From: Solimonas marina
GTDB taxonomy: Bacteria > Pseudomonadota > Gammaproteobacteria > Nevskiales > Nevskiaceae
Direction: 5' to 3'
Length of the DNA: 64,000 nucleotides
Assembly (NCBI RefSeq): GCF_012241385.1
Contig: NZ_JAAVXB010000008.1
Location: 1-64,000 of the forward strand
Shown here: one piece after another, positions 45,165-55,074 of the stretch
Numbering within the stretch: position 1 is the first letter of the stretch
Layout: each line of letters starts with the position of its first letter
Made by a program: the position numbers and the translations under genes
The notes under the pieces: model-generated
The model's input: the letters and a program-made list of their open reading frames with translations, nothing else
Databases searched by the model: none
What the model was told of the DNA's origin: nothing

Positions 45165-46529
45165 ATGTCCAAGGCCACGAAGATCAATCTCTTCAGTTTG
45201 CGCACGCCTCAAATGCGTGCGTTTCATCTCAGCTGGTTTGCCTTCTTCATCTGCTTTTTCGCCTGGTTCGCGGCTGCGCCGCTGATGCCGGTGATCAAGG
45301 GTGAGTTTGGTCTCAGCAAAGACCAGATTGCCAACATCACGATTGCGGCCGTGGCCGCGACAATCTTTGGCCGCTTGCTGATCGGTCCGCTGTGTGACCG
45401 CTATGGTCCGCGCCTCGTCTACACCTGTCTGCTCGGCCTGGGCGCGCTGCCGGTGATGGGCATTGCGCTCGTGCACAGCTACACCGGCTTTCTGATCCTG
45501 CGTCTTTTGATCGGCATCGTTGGTGCCAGCTTCGTCATCACGCAGTACCACACGTCGGTGATGTTCGCGCCGAACGTCGTCGGCACCGCCAATGCGGCGA
45601 CCGCCGGCTGGGGTAATTCCGGTGGCGGTGTCACGCAGTCGGTGATGCCGATGGTGTTTACGCTGATCGTCGGCTTCGGTGTCGGAGAAGCGTTCGGCTG
45701 GCGCCTGGCGATGCTGGTGCCGGGCGTCGCGATGCTGATCACCGCCTGGTTGTACTGGCGCTACACGCAGGATTGCCCGCTCGGCAACTACAAGGACTTG
45801 CGCGCGCAGGGCGTCGAACTCGACAGCGGCAAGGCCAGTGGTTGGCAGGTGTTCCGCACGGCGGCGTCGAACTACCGCGTGTGGATGCTGTTCGTTACTT
45901 ATGGCTGCTGCTTCGGCATCGAGCTGTTCGTCCACGGCGTCGCCGCCAGCTACTACGTCGATCGCTACGGTCTCGACCTCGAGCACGCCGGGATGGCCGC
46001 CGGATCTTTCGGTCTACTCGCGCTGTTTGCCCGTGCGATCGGCGGCATCATTTCCGATCGGGTCGCCCGCATCAAAGGTCTCGATGCGCGCGCGCTGTTG
46101 TTGTTCGTGCTGATGCTCGGTGAGGGCATTGGCCTGCTTTGGTTCTCGACCACGGATACCGCGACGATGGCGGTGGTCGCAATGGTGTCGTTTGGCTTGT
46201 GCACGCACATGGCCTGCGGCTCGACCTACGCCCTGGTGCCGTTCATCGATCGAAAGTCATTGGGTGGTGTCGCCGGCATCGTCGGCGCCGGCGGCAATGT
46301 CGGGGCGGTAGCGGCCGGCTTCGTGCTCAAGAGCACCGGCAGTGTGCAGCACACCTTTGCACTGCTTGGTGGCTTCGTTGTCATCGCATCGTTGTGTGCA
46401 ATCGCCGTGCGCTTCTCCAAGGAGCACAAGGACAGCGAGGAGAAGCTCTATCAAGAGGCGGTCGCGCAGCGCGCGTCTGCTGCCTCCGCCGAACCCCAGC
46501 CGAGCGCTGCACTCGGCGGTACCGGCTAA
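45165..46529 (+). CDS. narK: Nitrate/nitrite transporter, NarK/NasA family (MFS)
   Basis: 454 residues with twelve membrane helices. Both nitrate signature motifs are present, AGWGNSGGGVTQ in helix 5 and GIVGAGGNVGA in helix 11. The first gene of the assimilation operon, it brings nitrate (or exchanges nitrite) across the inner membrane. The C-terminal 30 residues are polar. It starts 58 bases after the leader hairpin, with CTGGAG as ribosome site. 40 bases separate it from nirB. Confidence 0.93.
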   Translation: MSKATKINLFSLRTPQMRAFHLSWFAFFICFFAWFAAAPLMPVIKGEFGLSKDQIANITIAAVAATIFGRLLIGPLCDRYGPRLVYTCLLGLGALPVMGIALVHSYTGFLILRLLIGIVGASFVITQYHTSVMFAPNVVGTANAATAGWGNSGGGVTQSVMPMVFTLIVGFGVGEAFGWRLAMLVPGVAMLITAWLYWRYTQDCPLGNYKDLRAQGVELDSGKASGWQVFRTAASNYRVWMLFVTYGCCFGIELFVHGVAASYYVDRYGLDLEHAGMAAGSFGLLALFARAIGGIISDRVARIKGLDARALLLFVLMLGEGIGLLWFSTTDTATMAVVAMVSFGLCTHMACGSTYALVPFIDRKSLGGVAGIVGAGGNVGAVAAGFVLKSTGSVQHTFALLGGFVVIASLCAIAVRFSKEHKDSEEKLYQEAVAQRASAASAEPQPSAALGGTG

Positions 46530-46569
46530 AAGAGCAAAAAACAATAATTCAGATTAAGAGGTTGTCCTT

Positions 46570-49131
46570 ATGAGTCATCGCAAGATCGTCGTCGTCGGTC
46601 ACGGCATGGTCGGGCACAAGCTCGTCGAGTCGCTGGCCGATCGCGCCGAGCTCGAATTGACCGTGCTCGGCGAGGAGCCACGCGCCGCTTACGACCGTGT
46701 TCACCTGACTGATTTTTTCAACGGCAAGAGTGCCGACGACTTGTCGCTCGCGCGCCCGGATTTCGCCGACGCCTACGGTATCGACCTGCGCCTGTCGGCG
46801 AAGGTCACGGCCATCGATCGTGACGCCAAGACCGTCGCCCTCGATGATGGCCAGACGGTCGATTACGACCAGCTGGTACTGGCCACCGGTTCGTTTCCGT
46901 TCGTGCCGCCGATTCCCGGCCGTGATCGCGCCAATTGCTTCGTCTATCGCACGATCGAGGATCTGGAGGCGATGCGCGACGCCGCCGCCGGCGCCAAGAC
47001 CGGTGTGGTCGTCGGCGGCGGCCTGCTCGGCCTGGAAGCGGCCAAGGCGCTGAAGGATTTGGGGCTGACGACGCATGTCGTCGAGTTCGCGCCGCGGTTG
47101 ATGGCGGTGCAGGTCGACGACGGCGGCGGCCGTCTGCTGCGGCGCAAGATCGAAAGTCTTGGCGTGACGGTGCACACGCAGAAGAGCACGACGGAGATCG
47201 TCGACGGCGACCCGTCGAATGGCGGCGGTCGGCACAAGATGAAGTTCGCCGACGGCAGCGAGCTGCAGACCGACATGATCGTGTTCTCCGCGGGTATCCG
47301 GCCGCGCGACGAGCTCGCGCGCGGCGCCGGTCTCGAGGTCGGGCCGCGTGGCGGCATCGTCATCGACGACGCCTGCCGGACCTCCGATCCGGACATCTAT
47401 GCGATCGGTGAGTGCGCGCTGTGGAGCGGCCGCATCTACGGCTTGGTGGCGCCCGGTTATGACATGGCGCGTGTCGCGGCCGATCACATTGCCGGCGACG
47501 GCAAGCTGCAGTTCCGCGGTGCCGACATGAGCACCAAGCTCAAACTGATGGGCGTCGATGTCGCGTCGATCGGCGATGCGCACGCGACGGTCCCCGGCGC
47601 GCTAGCTTATCACTTCAGCGACGAGTTGCGCGAGGTCTACAAGAAGCTGGTCATTTCCGCCGATCGCAAGACCCTGCTCGGTGCGGTGCTGGTTGGCGAC
47701 GCGACCGAATACGGCGACCTGCTGCAGATGATGCTCAATGGGCTGGCCCTGCCCGAACAGCCGGAGGCGCTAATCCTGCCGCTCGGCGGTGGTGCGGCCG
47801 CGGCGCCGGCCGGCGCCGGCGTCGACGCGCTGCCGGCGGCGGCACAGATCTGTTCGTGCAACAACGTCTCGAAGCAGGACTTGTGCGATTCGATCGCCTC
47901 TGGCGCGACGACGCTGGCGGCGCTGAAGAAGAACACCAAGGCGGCATCGAGCTGTGGCGGATGTGCGCCGCTGGTGACGCAGGTGCTGCGGGCCGAACTC
48001 AAGCGTCAGGGCGTCACCGTCAATAATCACCTCTGCGAGCACTTCCCGTATTCGCGGCAGGAGCTCTACCACCTCGTGCGTGTCGGTCGGCTCGAAAGTT
48101 TCGATGCGGTCTTGCACAAGCATGGACGCGGTCTGGGCTGCGATATCTGCAAGCCAACCGTGGCGTCGATCCTCGCCAGCTGCTGGAACGACTTCGTGCT
48201 GCAGCAGCAGCACGCCAGCCTGCAGGATTCCAACGACTACTATCTGGCGAACATCCAGAAGAACGGCACGTATTCGGTGGTGCCGCGCGTGCCGGGCGGC
48301 GAGATCACGCCGGACGGTCTGATCGCGATCGGCGCCGTGGCCAAGAAGTACGGCTTGTACACCAAGATTACCGGCGGCCAGCGCATCGATCTGTTCGGTG
48401 CCGAGGTTCATCAGCTGCCGGCGATCTGGAAGGAATTGATCGATGCCGGCTTCGAATCCGGTCATGCCTACGGCAAGGCGCTGCGCACGGTGAAGTCCTG
48501 CGTCGGCAGCACCTGGTGCCGCTATGGCGTGCAGGACTCGGTGGGCGCCGCCATCGACCTGGAAAGCCGTTACAAGGGCCTGCGCTCGCCGCACAAGCTC
48601 AAGTTCGCGGTGTCCGGCTGCACGCGCGAATGTGCCGAGGCGCAGGGCAAGGACGTCGGCATCATCGCCACCGAAAAGGGTTGGAACCTCTACGTTTGCG
48701 GCAACGGCGGCATGAAGCCTCGCCACGCCGAGCTGATCGCGTCCGATCTCGATACCGAGACGATGATCCGCTACATCGATCGTTTCCTGATGTTCTACGT
48801 GCGCACGGCCGACCGTCTGCAACGCACCAGCGTCTGGCGCGACAACCTCGAAGGCGGTCTCGACTATCTCAAGGACGTGATCATTCACGACAGTCTCGGC
48901 ATCGGCGCGGAGCTCGAAGCGGAGATGGCGCTGATCGTGGCCACCTACCAGGACGAGTGGAAGACGGCGATCAACGACCCGCAGACGCTCAAGCGTTTCC
49001 GTACCTTCGTCAACAGCGAGTCGCGCGACGAGGATGTGCTGTTCATCGAGGAGCGCGGCCAGATCCGGCCGGCGCGCGACGAAGAGCGCGGCCACTTCAA
49101 GCAGATTCCCGTCGTCGCGGAGGAAACGTGA
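46570..49131 (+). CDS. nirB: Assimilatory NADH-nitrite reductase large subunit
   Basis: 853 residues. N-terminal FAD/NAD domain (VVVGHGMVGHKLVE; second Rossmann VVVGGGLLGLEAAKAL). BFD-like [2Fe-2S] domain with Cys428, Cys430, Cys462, Cys465. Siroheme/[4Fe-4S] domain with Cys644, Cys650, Cys684 and Cys688 in the C-x5-C...C-x3-C pattern. It reduces nitrite to ammonium with six electrons. The stop shares its A with the start of the next gene (TGATG). All cofactor ligands are intact. Confidence 0.95.
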   Translation: MSHRKIVVVGHGMVGHKLVESLADRAELELTVLGEEPRAAYDRVHLTDFFNGKSADDLSLARPDFADAYGIDLRLSAKVTAIDRDAKTVALDDGQTVDYDQLVLATGSFPFVPPIPGRDRANCFVYRTIEDLEAMRDAAAGAKTGVVVGGGLLGLEAAKALKDLGLTTHVVEFAPRLMAVQVDDGGGRLLRRKIESLGVTVHTQKSTTEIVDGDPSNGGGRHKMKFADGSELQTDMIVFSAGIRPRDELARGAGLEVGPRGGIVIDDACRTSDPDIYAIGECALWSGRIYGLVAPGYDMARVAADHIAGDGKLQFRGADMSTKLKLMGVDVASIGDAHATVPGALAYHFSDELREVYKKLVISADRKTLLGAVLVGDATEYGDLLQMMLNGLALPEQPEALILPLGGGAAAAPAGAGVDALPAAAQICSCNNVSKQDLCDSIASGATTLAALKKNTKAASSCGGCAPLVTQVLRAELKRQGVTVNNHLCEHFPYSRQELYHLVRVGRLESFDAVLHKHGRGLGCDICKPTVASILASCWNDFVLQQQHASLQDSNDYYLANIQKNGTYSVVPRVPGGEITPDGLIAIGAVAKKYGLYTKITGGQRIDLFGAEVHQLPAIWKELIDAGFESGHAYGKALRTVKSCVGSTWCRYGVQDSVGAAIDLESRYKGLRSPHKLKFAVSGCTRECAEAQGKDVGIIATEKGWNLYVCGNGGMKPRHAELIASDLDTETMIRYIDRFLMFYVRTADRLQRTSVWRDNLEGGLDYLKDVIIHDSLGIGAELEAEMALIVATYQDEWKTAINDPQTLKRFRTFVNSESRDEDVLFIEERGQIRPARDEERGHFKQIPVVAEET

Positions 49132-50717
49132 TGAACACGCCTGTGACCTGGCGGCCGATCTGCGCACTGGACGAGATCGTGCCGGACACCGGCGTGGCTG
49201 CGCTGGTCGACGGACGGCAGATCGCCGTGTTTCGCATGCGCGTCGACGACCGCGTCTACGCCGTTGCCAATCGCGATCCGTTCTCCGGCGCCAATGTGCT
49301 GGCGCGCGGCCTGATTGGCGACCTGCAGGGTGAGCGCGTCGTCGCGTCGCCGATCTACAAGCAGCACTTCTCGCTGGCCACCGGTCGCTGCCTCGAGGAT
49401 CCGACGCGGAACATCGAAGCCTATGCGGCACGCGTTTCCGACGGCATGGTCTGGGTCGATCCGCAGCCGCTGCGCACCTATCTGCCGGGGCCGAAGGCGC
49501 GCAGCGAAAAGCCGGTACTGGTGGTCGCCGGCAACGGCATGGCCGGCATGCGCGTGGTCGAGGAGTTGCTTGACGTGGCGCCGGATCTGTACCGCATCGA
49601 AGTGTTCGGTGCCGAGACGCACGGCAATTACAACCGCATCCTGCTGTCGCCGGTGTTGTCCGGCGAAAAGCGCACGGCCGACATCATGCTGCACCCGCCG
49701 GACTGGTACGCCGAGCGCGGCATCGTCTTTCACCCGGGCGATCCGGTGGTCGCCATCGACCGGCCGCGGCGCATCGTGCGCTCGAAGTCGGGGCAGCAGA
49801 CGCACTACGACCGCCTGCTGCTGGCGACCGGCTCGAATCCGGTCGTGCTGCCGCTGCCGGGACGCGAACTGCCCGGCGTGACCACCTTCCGCGATCTCGA
49901 CGATGTCGAGTTGATGATCGCTGCGGCGCAAAAGAGCCGCCGCGCGGTCGTCATCGGCGGTGGCCTGCTGGGTCTTGAAGCCGCACACGGTCTGTCGCGG
50001 CGCGGCATGGACGTCACCGTCGTGCACTTGATGGACCGCCTGATGGAGCGTCAGCTCGACGCGCCGGCGGCGACCCTGCTCAAGCAGAAGCTCGAAAGCC
50101 GCGGCATGACGATCGCGCTCGGCGCGCAGACCGAGGCGATCGTCGGCGACGATCGCGTGCGCGGCATCCGCCTCAAGGACGGCCCTGAGATTGCCGCCGA
50201 TCTGGTGGTGATGGCGGTCGGCATCCGCCCCAACATCGAGCTGGCGCAAAGCGCCGAGTTGCGCTGCGATCGCGGCGTGCTCGTCAACGACACCATGCAG
50301 ACCTTCGATCCGCGCGTCTATGCGGTCGGCGAGTGCGTACAACACCGCGGTCGCACCTATGGTCTGGTCGATCCGCTGTGGGGACAGGCGCATGTCTGTG
50401 CCGCACAACTCGCCGAGCGCGGCCATACGCGCTATGGCGGTTCGCTGCTGGCGACGCAGCTCAAGGTTGCCGGCATCGAGGTGTTTTCGGCCGGCAACTT
50501 CGAGCAAAGCGATGGATCCGACGATCTGGTCATGCACGACGCGCATCGCGGCATTTACAAGCGGCTGGTGATACGTGACAACCGTATCGAGGGGGCGGTG
50601 CTCTACGGCGATGCGCGCGACGGCTCGTGGTATTTCGAGCTGATCAGCGAGCGACGAGACATCGGCGCAATCCGAAACCGTCTGCTGTTCGGACGCGAGT
50701 TCGCTTTGCGCGACTGA
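49131..50717 (+). CDS. nirD: NirD fused to an FAD/NAD(P) oxidoreductase
   Basis: 528 residues. Residues 1-110 are NirD, the Rieske-like small subunit of nitrite reductase without cluster ligands (DRVYAVANRDPFSGANVLARG, VASPIYKQHFSLATGRCLED). Residues 120-528 are a second FAD-dependent reductase similar to the NirB N-terminus (VVAGNGMAGMRVVEELL; VVIGGGLLGLEAAHGLS). The reductase part probably feeds electrons to the neighbouring nitrate reductase, which lacks its own flavin domain. NirD is usually a free 110-residue protein. Translationally coupled to nirB. Confidence 0.9.
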   Translation: MNTPVTWRPICALDEIVPDTGVAALVDGRQIAVFRMRVDDRVYAVANRDPFSGANVLARGLIGDLQGERVVASPIYKQHFSLATGRCLEDPTRNIEAYAARVSDGMVWVDPQPLRTYLPGPKARSEKPVLVVAGNGMAGMRVVEELLDVAPDLYRIEVFGAETHGNYNRILLSPVLSGEKRTADIMLHPPDWYAERGIVFHPGDPVVAIDRPRRIVRSKSGQQTHYDRLLLATGSNPVVLPLPGRELPGVTTFRDLDDVELMIAAAQKSRRAVVIGGGLLGLEAAHGLSRRGMDVTVVHLMDRLMERQLDAPAATLLKQKLESRGMTIALGAQTEAIVGDDRVRGIRLKDGPEIAADLVVMAVGIRPNIELAQSAELRCDRGVLVNDTMQTFDPRVYAVGECVQHRGRTYGLVDPLWGQAHVCAAQLAERGHTRYGGSLLATQLKVAGIEVFSAGNFEQSDGSDDLVMHDAHRGIYKRLVIRDNRIEGAVLYGDARDGSWYFELISERRDIGAIRNRLLFGREFALRD

Positions 50718-50747
50718 GTGCGCCGCATGACCGGGAAACCCAGACAC

Positions 50748-50772
50748 CGCCTCCGACGTACTGCCGGAGGCG
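50748..50772 (+). promoter_or_regulatory. Hairpin over the nasA ribosome-binding site
   Basis: CCGCCTCCG pairs with CGGAGGCGG around an eight-or-so base loop (coordinates within a base or two). The 3' arm contains GGAGG, the ribosome site of nasA, so folding would hide it. It could tune translation of nasA relative to nirBD, or act as a processing site. Confidence 0.55.
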
Positions 50773-50779
50773 GTTGGTA

Positions 50780-53494
50780 ATGGCGCGTTCACGTTCCGCG
50801 ATGCGAGCGGCCAACGCGCCGGTCTTGACGACCTGTCCGTACTGCGGCGTCGGCTGCGGTGTGCGCGTCGACAGTGTGAAGACGCCGGTGCGCGGCGATG
50901 AGCAGCATCCGGCCAATGCCGGGCGCCTGTGCGTGAAGGGCAGTGCGCTCGGCGAGACCTTGGGCCTCGATGGGCGCTTGCTGTATCCACTGCGCCGCGA
51001 TCGCGCGGCGCCGGACGCATTGCAACGCATCGACTGGAACGCGGCGCTGGATGAGGTCGCGGCGCGTTTCGCGCGGACCATCGCCGAGCACGGCCCGGAC
51101 AGCGTCGCGTTCTATGTCTCGGGCCAGTTGCTGACCGAGGACTATTACGTCGCCAACAAGCTGATGAAGGGCTTCATCGGCTCGGCGAACATCGATACCA
51201 ACTCGCGGCTGTGCATGTCGTCGGCGGTGGCCGGACACAAGCGGGCCTTCGGCGAAGACATCGTGCCGGGCTGTTATGAGGACTTCGAACTCGCCGATCT
51301 GGTGGTGCTGGTCGGCTCGAACACGGCATGGTGTCATCCGGTGCTGTATCAGCGCATCGTCGCCGAAAAGGAGCGGCGGCCGCAGATGCGCATCGTCGTC
51401 GTCGATCCGCGGCACACCCCGACCTGCGATCTGGCCGATCTGCATCTGCCGCTGGCGCCCGGCAGCGACGTCGCGTTGTTCAACGGCCTGCTGGCGTGGT
51501 TGGCCCGGCACGATGCCGGCGATCGCGACTACGTCGAGGCGCACACGCAGGGCGTCGATGCGGCGCTGGCCTGTGCGCAGGCGACAGCCGGCGATCTCGA
51601 TGCGTTGGCCGCGCGCTGCGAGTTGACGCGCGACAAGCTCGAAACCTTCTATCGCTGGTTTGCCGAGACCGAGAAGACCGTCACCTTGTTCTCGCAGGGC
51701 GTCAATCAGTCGCGCCAGGGCACCGACAAGGTCAACGCCATCATCAATTGTCATCTGTACACCGGCCGCGTCGGCAAACCCGGTTCGGGGCCGTTCTCGA
51801 TGACTGGGCAGCCGAATGCGATGGGCGGTCGAGAAGTCGGTGGTTTGTCGAACACGCTGGCGGCCCATCTCGAATTCAGCGACGCGCAACAGCGCGATTG
51901 CGTCTCGCGCTTCTGGAACGCGCCGCGACTGGCGAGTACGCCGGGCCTCAAGGCCGTCGACCTGTTCGACGCCATGCACGCCGGTCACATCAAGGCGGTG
52001 TGGATCATCGCCACCAATCCGGTGGTCAGCCTGCCGGACGCCGATCGCGTTCGCGAAGCGCTGCGTCGCTGCGATTTCGTCGTCGTCTCCGACGTCGTCG
52101 CGTCGACCGATACCTCGCGTCACGCCGACCTGTTGCTGCCGGCGCAGGCCTGGGGCGAGAAGGACGGGACGGTTACCAATTCCGAGCGCTGTATCTCGCG
52201 GCAGCGCGCGTTCCGGGCGGCGCCCGGCGAGGCGCAGCCGGACTGGTGGGTGCTGGCCGAGGTCGGCAAGCGGCTCGGACATGCCGGCGCGTTCACATAC
52301 GCCTCCGCCCATGAAATCTTCGACGAGCATGCGCGCCTGTCGGCATTCGAGAACGACGGCGAGCGCCTGTTCGATTTACGCGGCCTGGTCGGCCTTGGCG
52401 CGGCGGCCTATGACGCGCTGGCGCCGATCCGTTGGCCGGTTCTGCAGCCAGGGCAGGGCAGCGACCGTCTGCTCGGCGATGGCCGCTTTCCGATGCCGGA
52501 CGGGCGCGCCGCCTTTGTCGCGACCGAGCCGCAACGGCCGGCGCACCCCGTCAGCGCCGCGTTTCCGCTGATTCTCAACACCGGCCGCGTCCGCGATCAG
52601 TGGCATACGATGACGCGCACCGGCACGGCGCCGACCCTGGGCGCGCACCTGCCGGAGCCCTTCGTCGACGTGCATCCCGGCGATGCGCTCACGCAGGGCG
52701 TGCGCGACGGTGCGCTGGCGCGGGTGAGCACCGAGTGGGGTTCGCTGGTGGCGCGCGTGCGCTGTCGCACCGAGCTGCGCCGCGGGCAGATTTTCGTGCC
52801 GATACACTGGAACGATCAATTCGCGTCCGACGCCCGCGTCGGCGCGCTGGTCAATCCGGTCGTCGATCCGATTTCCGGTGAGCCGGAATTCAAGCACACG
52901 CCGGCGCGCATCGAGGACTTCGGTTTTGATTGGTGTGGCGTGCTGTTCACCCGTGGTGACATCGAACGGACGCAGCTGGCGTGGTGGGCGCGGGTGCAGC
53001 TGGCGGGCGTACAGCGCTACGAGTTTGCCGGCCGCGGCGCGGTGGCCGATCGCGGTGCCTGGGCCCGGGCGGTGCTCGGTATCGACGACGCGACACCGGA
53101 TTGGATCGAGTATCGTGATGAAGCCAACGGTGTCTATCACGCCGCTGCTTTCAGAGAGGGACGCTTGCACGCCTGCCTGTACATCGCACCGTCATCGGCG
53201 CTGCCGTCGCGACAATGGCTCGCCGAACGCTTTGAGCGTGCCCGCATCACCGGCCGCGATCGACTCAGCCTGCTGGCCGGGGCACCGGTTGGCGCGGCCG
53301 CCGACGACGGCCCGCTGGTCTGCTCTTGCTTCCGCGTCGGCCGCAACGCCATCGTTCGCGCCATTCGCGAGCGCGCGCTCAAGTCGCCCAAAGAGGTTAC
53401 CGCCTGCCTCAAGGCCGGCGGCAACTGCGGCTCTTGCGTGCCGGAAATCCGCGGGCTGTTGGCTGATTGCGCATTGGCCGAGGAATCATCCTGA
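50780..53494 (+). CDS. nasA: Assimilatory nitrate reductase catalytic subunit
   Basis: 904 residues. N-terminal [4Fe-4S] ligands Cys19, Cys22, Cys26 and Cys51 (CPYCGVGC), then the bis-MGD molybdopterin domains of the NasA/NapA group. A C-terminal BFD-like [2Fe-2S] domain has Cys848, Cys850, Cys883 and Cys886, as in Klebsiella NasA. It reduces nitrate to nitrite in the cytoplasm with electrons from a flavoprotein, probably the reductase fused to NirD. Start after GGAGG at 50766-50770. mobA, which makes its MGD cofactor, overlaps the end. Confidence 0.95.
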   Translation: MARSRSAMRAANAPVLTTCPYCGVGCGVRVDSVKTPVRGDEQHPANAGRLCVKGSALGETLGLDGRLLYPLRRDRAAPDALQRIDWNAALDEVAARFARTIAEHGPDSVAFYVSGQLLTEDYYVANKLMKGFIGSANIDTNSRLCMSSAVAGHKRAFGEDIVPGCYEDFELADLVVLVGSNTAWCHPVLYQRIVAEKERRPQMRIVVVDPRHTPTCDLADLHLPLAPGSDVALFNGLLAWLARHDAGDRDYVEAHTQGVDAALACAQATAGDLDALAARCELTRDKLETFYRWFAETEKTVTLFSQGVNQSRQGTDKVNAIINCHLYTGRVGKPGSGPFSMTGQPNAMGGREVGGLSNTLAAHLEFSDAQQRDCVSRFWNAPRLASTPGLKAVDLFDAMHAGHIKAVWIIATNPVVSLPDADRVREALRRCDFVVVSDVVASTDTSRHADLLLPAQAWGEKDGTVTNSERCISRQRAFRAAPGEAQPDWWVLAEVGKRLGHAGAFTYASAHEIFDEHARLSAFENDGERLFDLRGLVGLGAAAYDALAPIRWPVLQPGQGSDRLLGDGRFPMPDGRAAFVATEPQRPAHPVSAAFPLILNTGRVRDQWHTMTRTGTAPTLGAHLPEPFVDVHPGDALTQGVRDGALARVSTEWGSLVARVRCRTELRRGQIFVPIHWNDQFASDARVGALVNPVVDPISGEPEFKHTPARIEDFGFDWCGVLFTRGDIERTQLAWWARVQLAGVQRYEFAGRGAVADRGAWARAVLGIDDATPDWIEYRDEANGVYHAAAFREGRLHACLYIAPSSALPSRQWLAERFERARITGRDRLSLLAGAPVGAAADDGPLVCSCFRVGRNAIVRAIRERALKSPKEVTACLKAGGNCGSCVPEIRGLLADCALAEESS

Positions 53495-54108
53495 ATCGCG
53501 AAGCGGCGCCGGCCGTGGATGCGGTGGTACTGGCCGGCGGGCGCGCGACGCGCATGGGCGGCGCCGATAAAGGGCTGTTGCCGTTGCGTGGGCGGCCGCT
53601 GGTGCAACACGTGCTCGACGCGCTGCGGCCGCAGGTCGCGCAATGCTGGATCAGCGCCAACCGCCACCTCGATCGCTACGCGGCCTTCGCCGAGACCGTC
53701 GCCGATTCCTGGCCGGACTACCGGGGGCCGCTGGCCGGTATCGCCGCGGCCGCGGATCGTTGTCGACAGGACTGGCTGCTGGCTGCGCCCTGTGACACGC
53801 CGGGCTTGCCGGCGGATGTTGTTGCGCAACTGCAGTTCGCGCTGCGCGATGGGGCGACGACCGCGGCGTACGCGGTGATCGACGATAATCCGCTGTATCC
53901 GTTCTGCCTGTTGCACCGCTCGCGCTTCGCCGATTTGCGTCTGGCGCTGGAGCGCGGACAATATGCCGTTGGACGCTGGCTCGCTGCCGCTGACGCGCGG
54001 GCCGTGGCCATTTCGGGCTGGCATGGCCCGCTGCTGAACCTGAATACGCCGGCGCTGCTGGCCGACGCACAGAATCCGGAATGCTGGAATCCTCATCCGC
54101 CAAGCTGA
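53467..54108 (+). CDS. mobA: Molybdenum cofactor guanylyltransferase
   Basis: 213 residues from a TTG start. Nucleotidyltransferase motif VVLAGGRATRMGGADKGLLP, then DSWPDYRGPLAGIAAA and APCDTPGLP. It adds GMP to Mo-MPT to make MGD, the form used by NasA. The start is uncertain: TTG 53467, GTG 53515, or a CTG at 53491 that overlaps the nasA stop (CTGA) and has GAGGA at the right distance. The end overlaps moaA by 28 bases. Confidence 0.9.
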   Translation: MRIGRGIILNREAAPAVDAVVLAGGRATRMGGADKGLLPLRGRPLVQHVLDALRPQVAQCWISANRHLDRYAAFAETVADSWPDYRGPLAGIAAAADRCRQDWLLAAPCDTPGLPADVVAQLQFALRDGATTAAYAVIDDNPLYPFCLLHRSRFADLRLALERGQYAVGRWLAAADARAVAISGWHGPLLNLNTPALLADAQNPECWNPHPPS

Positions 54109-55070
54109 TCGATCAACACGGACGCCGCAAGCGCAAGCTGCGGATTTCGCTGACCGATCGCTGCAATTTCCGTTGCCGCTACTGCATGCCCGAACAGCCG
54201 CAGTGGCTACCGAAGTCGCAGATCCTGACCATTGAGGAAATCGCCCAGTTCGCGCGCCTGATGGTGCTCGACGGCATCACCCACATCCGCCTGACCGGTG
54301 GCGAGCCGCTGCTGCGCCGTGGTCTGGTCGACTGCATCGAGGCGCTGACGGCGCTGCGGCCGTTGGGATTGCAGCGCATTTCGATGACCAGCAATGCGTC
54401 GCTGCTGGCGCCGCGTGCCGCCACCCTGCGCGCGGCCGGCCTCGACGATCTGAATATCAGCCTCGACAGTGTCGACGCCGCGACCTTTCGACATATGACC
54501 GGCCGTGAGCTGGCGCCGGTGATCGATGGCATCGACGCGGCGCGGGCCGCCGGCCTGCCGGTCAAGCTCAACAGCGTCTTGCTGCGCGACGACAACGGCG
54601 ACCAGATCGTCGAACTCGTCGACTGGGCGCGCGCACGCGGCCTGCCGCTGCGCTTCATCGAGTACATGCCGCTCGATGCGCCGGGCCGCTGGCAGCGCCA
54701 GCAGGTGATCAGCGAGGCCGAGATCCTCGATGCGCTGCGTGTGCGGCACACGGTGACGGCGGTGCCACGCGGCCATGATCCGGCGACACGCTACCGCGTC
54801 GGCGACGACTACGAGATCGGCATCATATCCACCGTCAGCAACCCGTTCTGCGCCAGTTGCGATCGCCTGCGGATTACCGCCACCGGCGATTTCTACACCT
54901 GCCTGTTCTCGGCGACCGGCACGCCGATGCGTGAACTGCTGCGCAGCGGCATCGGCGACGACGCGATGCTCGACAAGATCCGCGATGCGGTTTGGCACAA
55001 GGATCGCGGCTACGCGGCGCGCCAGGGGCCGGTCGAACGGCCGGTGACCATGCACGCGATGGGCGGTTGA
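54081..55070 (+). CDS. moaA: GTP 3',8-cyclase
   Basis: 329 residues. Radical-SAM cluster CNFRCRYC near residue 28, a second [4Fe-4S] ligand set near the C-terminus (CASC...C), and the terminal Gly-Gly needed for activity. First step of molybdopterin synthesis, GTP to 3',8-cyclo-H2-GTP. Sits between mobA and moaD. Confidence 0.96.
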   Translation: MLESSSAKLIDQHGRRKRKLRISLTDRCNFRCRYCMPEQPQWLPKSQILTIEEIAQFARLMVLDGITHIRLTGGEPLLRRGLVDCIEALTALRPLGLQRISMTSNASLLAPRAATLRAAGLDDLNISLDSVDAATFRHMTGRELAPVIDGIDAARAAGLPVKLNSVLLRDDNGDQIVELVDWARARGLPLRFIEYMPLDAPGRWQRQQVISEAEILDALRVRHTVTAVPRGHDPATRYRVGDDYEIGIISTVSNPFCASCDRLRITATGDFYTCLFSATGTPMRELLRSGIGDDAMLDKIRDAVWHKDRGYAARQGPVERPVTMHAMGG

Positions 55071-55074
55071 CGGC

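Noticed and set aside
48945-51020. 691-codon minus-strand open frame opposite nirB/nirD/nasA
   Set aside because: Shadow frame; the plus strand encodes proteins with complete cofactor motifs.
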